From positions 18,590,485 to 18,650,484 of the forward strand of contig NC_134027.1 in NCBI RefSeq assembly GCF_964204645.1: a stretch of DNA of 60,000 nucleotides, in the 5' to 3' direction. Under the pieces are notes generated by a model. The model saw only the letters and a program-made list of their open reading frames with translations, was not told where the DNA came from and ran no database searches. This document shows positions 47,701 to 53,700 of this stretch, piece after piece. A program made the translations under genes and the position numbers. The DNA is from Tubulanus polymorphus (lineage: Eukaryota; Nemertea; Palaeonemertea; Tubulaniformes; Tubulanidae). The number at the start of each line of letters is the position of its first letter. Position 1 is the first letter of the stretch.

Positions 47701-50700
47701 CTTATTATATTGGTACCTAGCATATTTTATGATCAATTGCAAATTTGTAGTTCATGACATGCTCTACAATTGTGGTGAGTTTCAAGGTCATTGGGTTATG
47801 CATATGGTCCCCAGGGGGTGTTGAATAATAGAATAACTTAGTATTTCCGTCGAGTACTGTACCCTTTCCTATGGTTTTTGCCAATATTTTCTAAATTTGG
47901 ATTTATCGCCAATGGTTTTTCTGTACGACCCGGCCCTGCGGTATTGCATTTAGCCACCGGCGAAATCCGCCATCTTTTTTCTTGGCGTTCTCGCAGTAGA
48001 ACGCGTTGGATTGTTTCGCCGTAAAAATCTGGGAATTAGGATATTAGGGAGTTTTCACTCTCATAACGGTGAGTCCGTTCGGTTTGGGGGTTATCCCTGG
48101 TTTCTTTTTTTCCGTAAGAATTTTATTTACAAATATAATTTGATTGAATTGAATTGTTTTGATTTGTAACAGGATAATTATGCCACCCCCTCAGGCGCAA
48201 ATCCGGTCAAATATGTGCAAGGAGCAATCCTTGCAATATTTGCGTCGTGTGGTCCGAGGACCTTTGGCTTCGGGCCGATAAGGCTCTTAAACTAAGAGAT
48301 CGTTGAACTAAGAGTTAGCAGGGATTCGTCGGTTTCGGCCGATGTGCCAACCGACGTTTCTAATCCTGTTTCTTATCGTAAAGCGGAGCGGTCGCCGGTC
48401 GTTCAGGTACGATCGGCTTCCCAACTCCGTTCACCGGGGAGGAACGCTGGTTCACCGGCACCGGTCTCCGGTCATTCACCGGTCTCTGGTCGTTCACCGG
48501 TTCGGCCGGTTCGGCCGGTTCAGACTACATGTTCGGAACCGAGCGCGCGCCGCGGTAGTCGCGAACGGCCCGCACCGGTTCGGTCGGTACCGGTCCGTTC
48601 CGGGTCGGGCATCGGTCCGGTTCGGCCACCGGTCCGGTCCAGACGTCGTCCGGTTCAAACATCCGGTACGTTCATCGTCTGATTCTGATCGTCGCTCCGG
48701 GGATAGAGCTCGCTCTCCCACTTAGACGCCGTGAGCGTAATAAACGAGCAAGATCTCCTTCTCGCAGATCAAGGTTTGATCGCGAGAGGGACTACGATCG
48801 TTATTGTCGGAAGTTTCGCCGTTGGTCTTCTCATCGTTCGTCGACGTCGGTTAGCGATGAAAGCGATTCTTCTAGTAGGTCGCGATCCCGTTCGAGGGAC
48901 CGTCACCGAAGTCGGCATGATCGTCGGGATACTGGAAAATACCTGACTCAGAAGGATTTCCATGTATTTGAGGAGAAAATTTTAAACTTGTTATCTTCGT
49001 CGCAACAAGTCGCTGCAACTTCTACAACAGGTAAGCCTATTCCTGATTGTCCGGTTAGAAGTTCGCCAGCCCACTCAGTTTTTCGGAATTCTGACTCTGA
49101 ATTCCTGGATGCTGCGGTAGGGTCTGATTTCAATGAGGATCCGGTCCCAGAAGCGGCAATTCCTTCTGGGGTCGTTCCTGTCGCAAGCAATTGTGGGTTG
49201 CCCCAGACGATGGGGGCTTCCCTGGCTCGCAATGTATCTCCGTCCCGTTCAGTTTTATCCGAACCAGCGGGGGACATGCCATTTAGAGCGATGATAAGTG
49301 AGTTCTTTGTCAAGCACGGGGCAACTCGCGCTAAGCCCAAAGCAGCTCCTCTGGTCGGTGAGTCAATGGAAGCTTATCGCCCTCCGGACTCCGATCTTAA
49401 CGTTTTACGGGAATCGTCAGCGGTTTCGAGAGAGTGGGCTCGATTGGATACGCAATTATGGGGTGAATGTCGGCCTGGAACATTTTCATTTCCCCCTCCA
49501 GAACGGGGTATGAAATCTGGGAAATATTTTAGTTCAACCGATCCACCTATAGGCGCATTTCGCTCGGCGTATTACGCAACTCCAGGTGCTGTGGATCACA
49601 GTCATAACTGCCTGGATGCTGATTATACTTTGATCAGCCCGGATACTGTTACAGCACAGTCGGGTATTCGTTTGCCTAAGTCCGGTTTGTTGGCCATGAC
49701 GTCAATCCTGGACAATCTTACCAGGGTTGGTTCGTTTCAAGATATGGCACTTAAGGTGTTGACGGGTGAGCTTCGCGAGACTCACGCCGCCGTTCATGCG
49801 GGCTCCGACCCAGAGTCAGTTGCCCTAAAACTGGAGGGAATGGACCGGATTATCCAATCTTTGGCTCGGTCTGTTTCGCATGTAATTCCGTTGTCGATTC
49901 GGGGTCAGGCTAATCTGGTGTTAGCCTCCCGTCAGTCAGTGATGGACTCCAGTGCCAAAACTCGTCTACCGGATATGGTGTCCAATGCTTTGCTGAGAGC
50001 CCCATTGGGGACGTCTTCACGTCTCTTCTCCGGTTGGTGCGCTCCGGTTTCCGCAGAGCTGAGGAAGATTCAGGAGGTTCAGGCCAAGTCCAACCCCCGA
50101 ACTCCGTGGAAAAAGCGTTCTGGTCCGACGCCGGCGGCGCAAGGTTCGGCACGGACGCAAACAGGACCATCTCAAACTTCAGCGCTTTCTCAGGCGGCTT
50201 CGGATGCCGGTTGGAGAACTAGCGCGCAACTTCAACAATCGTGTCAAGCCTCGTCCGGTCGTAATAGTTCCGGTTCGTATCGAGGCAAGGGGAAGGCTCC
50301 AAAAAGGGGCTCTTCCTTTCGGAAAAACTCGAAATGAATTCTTGGGACCAGTGGGAGGTTGTCTGCAGCAGGCAGCAACCCACTGGTCCGACCTCTTTAG
50401 AGACGGTTGGCCCTCCCGGGTCGTCTCTCGTGGCTACCGTCTCCGTTTCCTAAGGCGACCGCGCCTGATGAGGTCACCTCCCGACATGCGGCCAAAACCA
50501 GGTCAGGAGGCCTTAATCTCTCCGGCTCTCAAGGAACTGGCAGAGAAGGGAGCGATAGAACCAGTTTGCAACGAAACTTCTCCCGGCTGGTTTTCTCGAA
50601 TATTCATGGTACCAAAGGCCACAGGGGGTCAACGGACAGTGATAGATCTGTCATCCCTCAATCGGCACCTAGACATTCCAGGGTTCCGGATGACCAAGCC

Positions 50701-53700
50701 CAAGGATGTGATTCAAGGGCTCCGTCCGGGTCAATGGGCGGCTTCATTGGACCTGAAAGATGCTTACTTTCAGGTTCCAATTCACCCAAAATCTCGGCGA
50801 TTTCTCAGGATAAAGTGGAAAGGTCGCCAGTTCCAATTCAGGTCTCTTCCATTTGGCCTCAGTACGGCCCCGTGGGTTTTCACCAAGTTGGTCAAGTCAG
50901 TTCAGAAGGTACTTCAGTCAAGGGGTGTTCGACTGTTCGTTTACCTCGACGACTGGTTAATAGTCGCGAATTCGGCTCAGGAATGTCGGGAGGCAATGAC
51001 CTCAGTCTTGGACTAAGTCCATCAGCTAGGGTTCCGCATAAACAGGGAAAAATCTCAGTTGACGCCGGCCCAACAGTTCACTTATCTCGGCATGGACTTC
51101 GATCGGCAAAGTCTTTCCGTCTATGGTTCGAGTGGCCAAACTTCAAGAAGCTGTAGCGGGAGTGTCCACAACCCCGAGAACAGCTCGTTACTGGTCACGG
51201 CTTCTAGGCTCCATCAGCTCCATGGGTCTGGTGGTGCCCTTAGGCCGCCTCAGAAGCAGGCGCTTGCAACAATATTGGAAGGTCTTCTGGTCTCAGTCGA
51301 AGGGCAACTGGGAGGCCTTGATTCCCGTACCTCCAACCGATCTAAGTCCGGATCTTCAGTGGTGGGCGGCCACTATGAATCTTCGGCTCGGGTGTCACTA
51401 GCCCCGTTAGAGGCTCCAGTTCGTGTCTTCACGGATGCCAGTCACCAAGGATGGGGGGCACATCTGGAGAACCGAGTCAAAGTCGGGAAATGGTCTCGCT
51501 ACGAGGCCACCAACCACATAAATTTCCTAGAAATGCTGGCCGTGTGGAAGGCCCTGAAGTGTTTTCACAGGAGAGTGGAGGGCCACCACGTTTGGTTAGC
51601 CACAGACAATTCAACAGTGAGGGCTTACCTTCAGAACCAAGGGGGCACTCACTCAGAAACCCTCACAGGTCTGTCGGCCAAAATTCTTCTTTGGTGCCAG
51701 ACAAAGGGCGTGTCCCTGACTGTGGCACATTTAGCAGGGAAAAGGAACGTGATGGCCGATGCTCTGTCTCGTCGAGGTCAGGCTATTGCGACAGAATGGG
51801 TTCTCCACCAAGAAGTAGCCGATCGGGTTCGGGGCATTTTTGGCAATCCGCTGCTGGATCTGTTTGCCACCCGGTTCAATCGGAGGTGTCCTCTGTTTGT
51901 GTCCCCGTTTCCAGACGCGGAAGCGTGGGGGGTCGATGCCTTCTCTCTGGACTGGTCGGGGATGCATGCGTATGCGTTCCCGCCCACACCAGTCCTGCCG
52001 CGCTTACTGGATCAAATAGAGAGATCAGTCAATTGCAACATAGTTCTGGTAGCACCATGTTGGCCGGCTCAGAAATGGTTCCTACCACTTCTCAACCTAC
52101 TGTGCGACAACCCCAGGATTCTTCCGAATTTCCCATCGCTTCTGTCTCAGGGGATCTTTCGGCATCATCCAAACAGCCAGTCGTTAAATCTGCTCGCCTG
52201 GCCATTGACAAGCGATCCTTGTCAGCTTCAGGCATTTCAGAACAGGCTGCCTCCTTTATCGCAGGATCTAAGCGGCCATCAACAAGCACCATTTACGATG
52301 CCAAATGGAGTCATTTTGCGGATTGGTGTGCTGCAGGGGAAATTGATCCATGCTCACCCTCTGTAGCTCAATTGGCAGATTTTTTACTGCACCTATTTGT
52401 AGTAAAAGGTTTACAGGTCATAACTATTAAAGGTTACCGCTCCGCGATTTCTCATACATTGCGTGCTTCTGGATGGCCAAATGTAGCAGGGGATCATCGG
52501 ATATCCCAGCTGGTTGCTGGGTTTTCTATTTCCCGGCCTCGGGTAACAAGGACAGTTCCACCATGGGATCTGTCTGTAATTTTGAAGAAGTTAATGGAGG
52601 CTCCATTTGAACCTCTTTCGGCAGCGTCATTTGCAAATTTGTCAAAAAAGACTGTATTTTTGCTGTTCTTGGCTTGCTCGGCCCGTCGCTCTGAGATTCA
52701 TGCGCTTTCAGTCCGACAAGGTCATATTGTCTTTGGGCCAGCGAATGAATTTGTTTCGCTGCGGCCTGCTTTGGAATTTTTGGCAAAGAACCAACGACCA
52801 GGCTCGGTTGGGCGTCAATGGCGAATTGAAGCCCTAAAACATCGAGTGGAACCGGGCATCCCGGACAGGACTTTATGTCCTGTGCGGGCGTTGTGTTTCT
52901 ATTTAGATCGCTCTGCTTCACGGAGGGGTTCACGGGAGCGGTTATTTATTCCGCTGCTGGATCACCTAAAGGGGGATATTTCGCGGGACACAGTAGCCCG
53001 ATGGGTCTCTTCAATGATCAAGGACATTTTATTGAAGGAGAATCTTTCCTCGGAGGGAGTCGTTTCTCATCAAGTGAGGTCTATGGCTACTTCCTGCGCA
53101 GCCTTTTCGGATGCTCCGTTGGAGGAAGTCTGTCGGGCCGCCTTTTGGAATTCACCGTCGACATTCACGTCATTTTATTTACGGGATGTTTCAGGCCAGT
53201 TAGGCTCATTAGCTTCACTTGGTCCTGTTGTCATGGCTCAAGGTGTCCGTTCTTTCCGATCGGACCCTTTAGTGTAGAATATTTATGTAGCATTATCAGG
53301 ATCACAGGGGGTGTATCCTTGTACATAGTTTGGGCTCATATCTGCAAGTATTAATTTCGCAAAATTCTGGGGGGGGCCCCTGAGCTGGACGGACTCACTG
53401 TGGCCAACCGGTCTTCCCTGTGCTACAGTGCTCCATTCCGTGCTTGGGTAAGTGCTCTCTTTTTCCCTCTTACCTTGCGTTTGAGCGGTGGTTTTTCTAT
53501 CTACCTTTCCCACCATCCTTGTGCTAGGCCAGTCTAGCAAAAACCATAGGAAAGGGTACAGTACTCGACGGAAATATTACAATTTTTGGAACTAAAATTT
53601 GTATTTCCGAGTAGTACTTACCCTTTCCTATGGTGGGAATCCCGCCCACCTGCCCCGCATAGCTGTTTTTTTTGGTCTGCTATGACGTAAAAAGATGGCG

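Noticed and set aside
48342-48725. 127-codon Arg-rich frame as a separate gene
   Set aside because: It lies in the gag region of the DIRS element and is one of several frames of its Pro/Arg/Ser-rich part.
51451-52116. The first 220 codons of the recombinase frame as protein
   Set aside because: This part is the shadow of the RNase H and methylase-like region in the other frame; recombinase similarity starts at about 52117.
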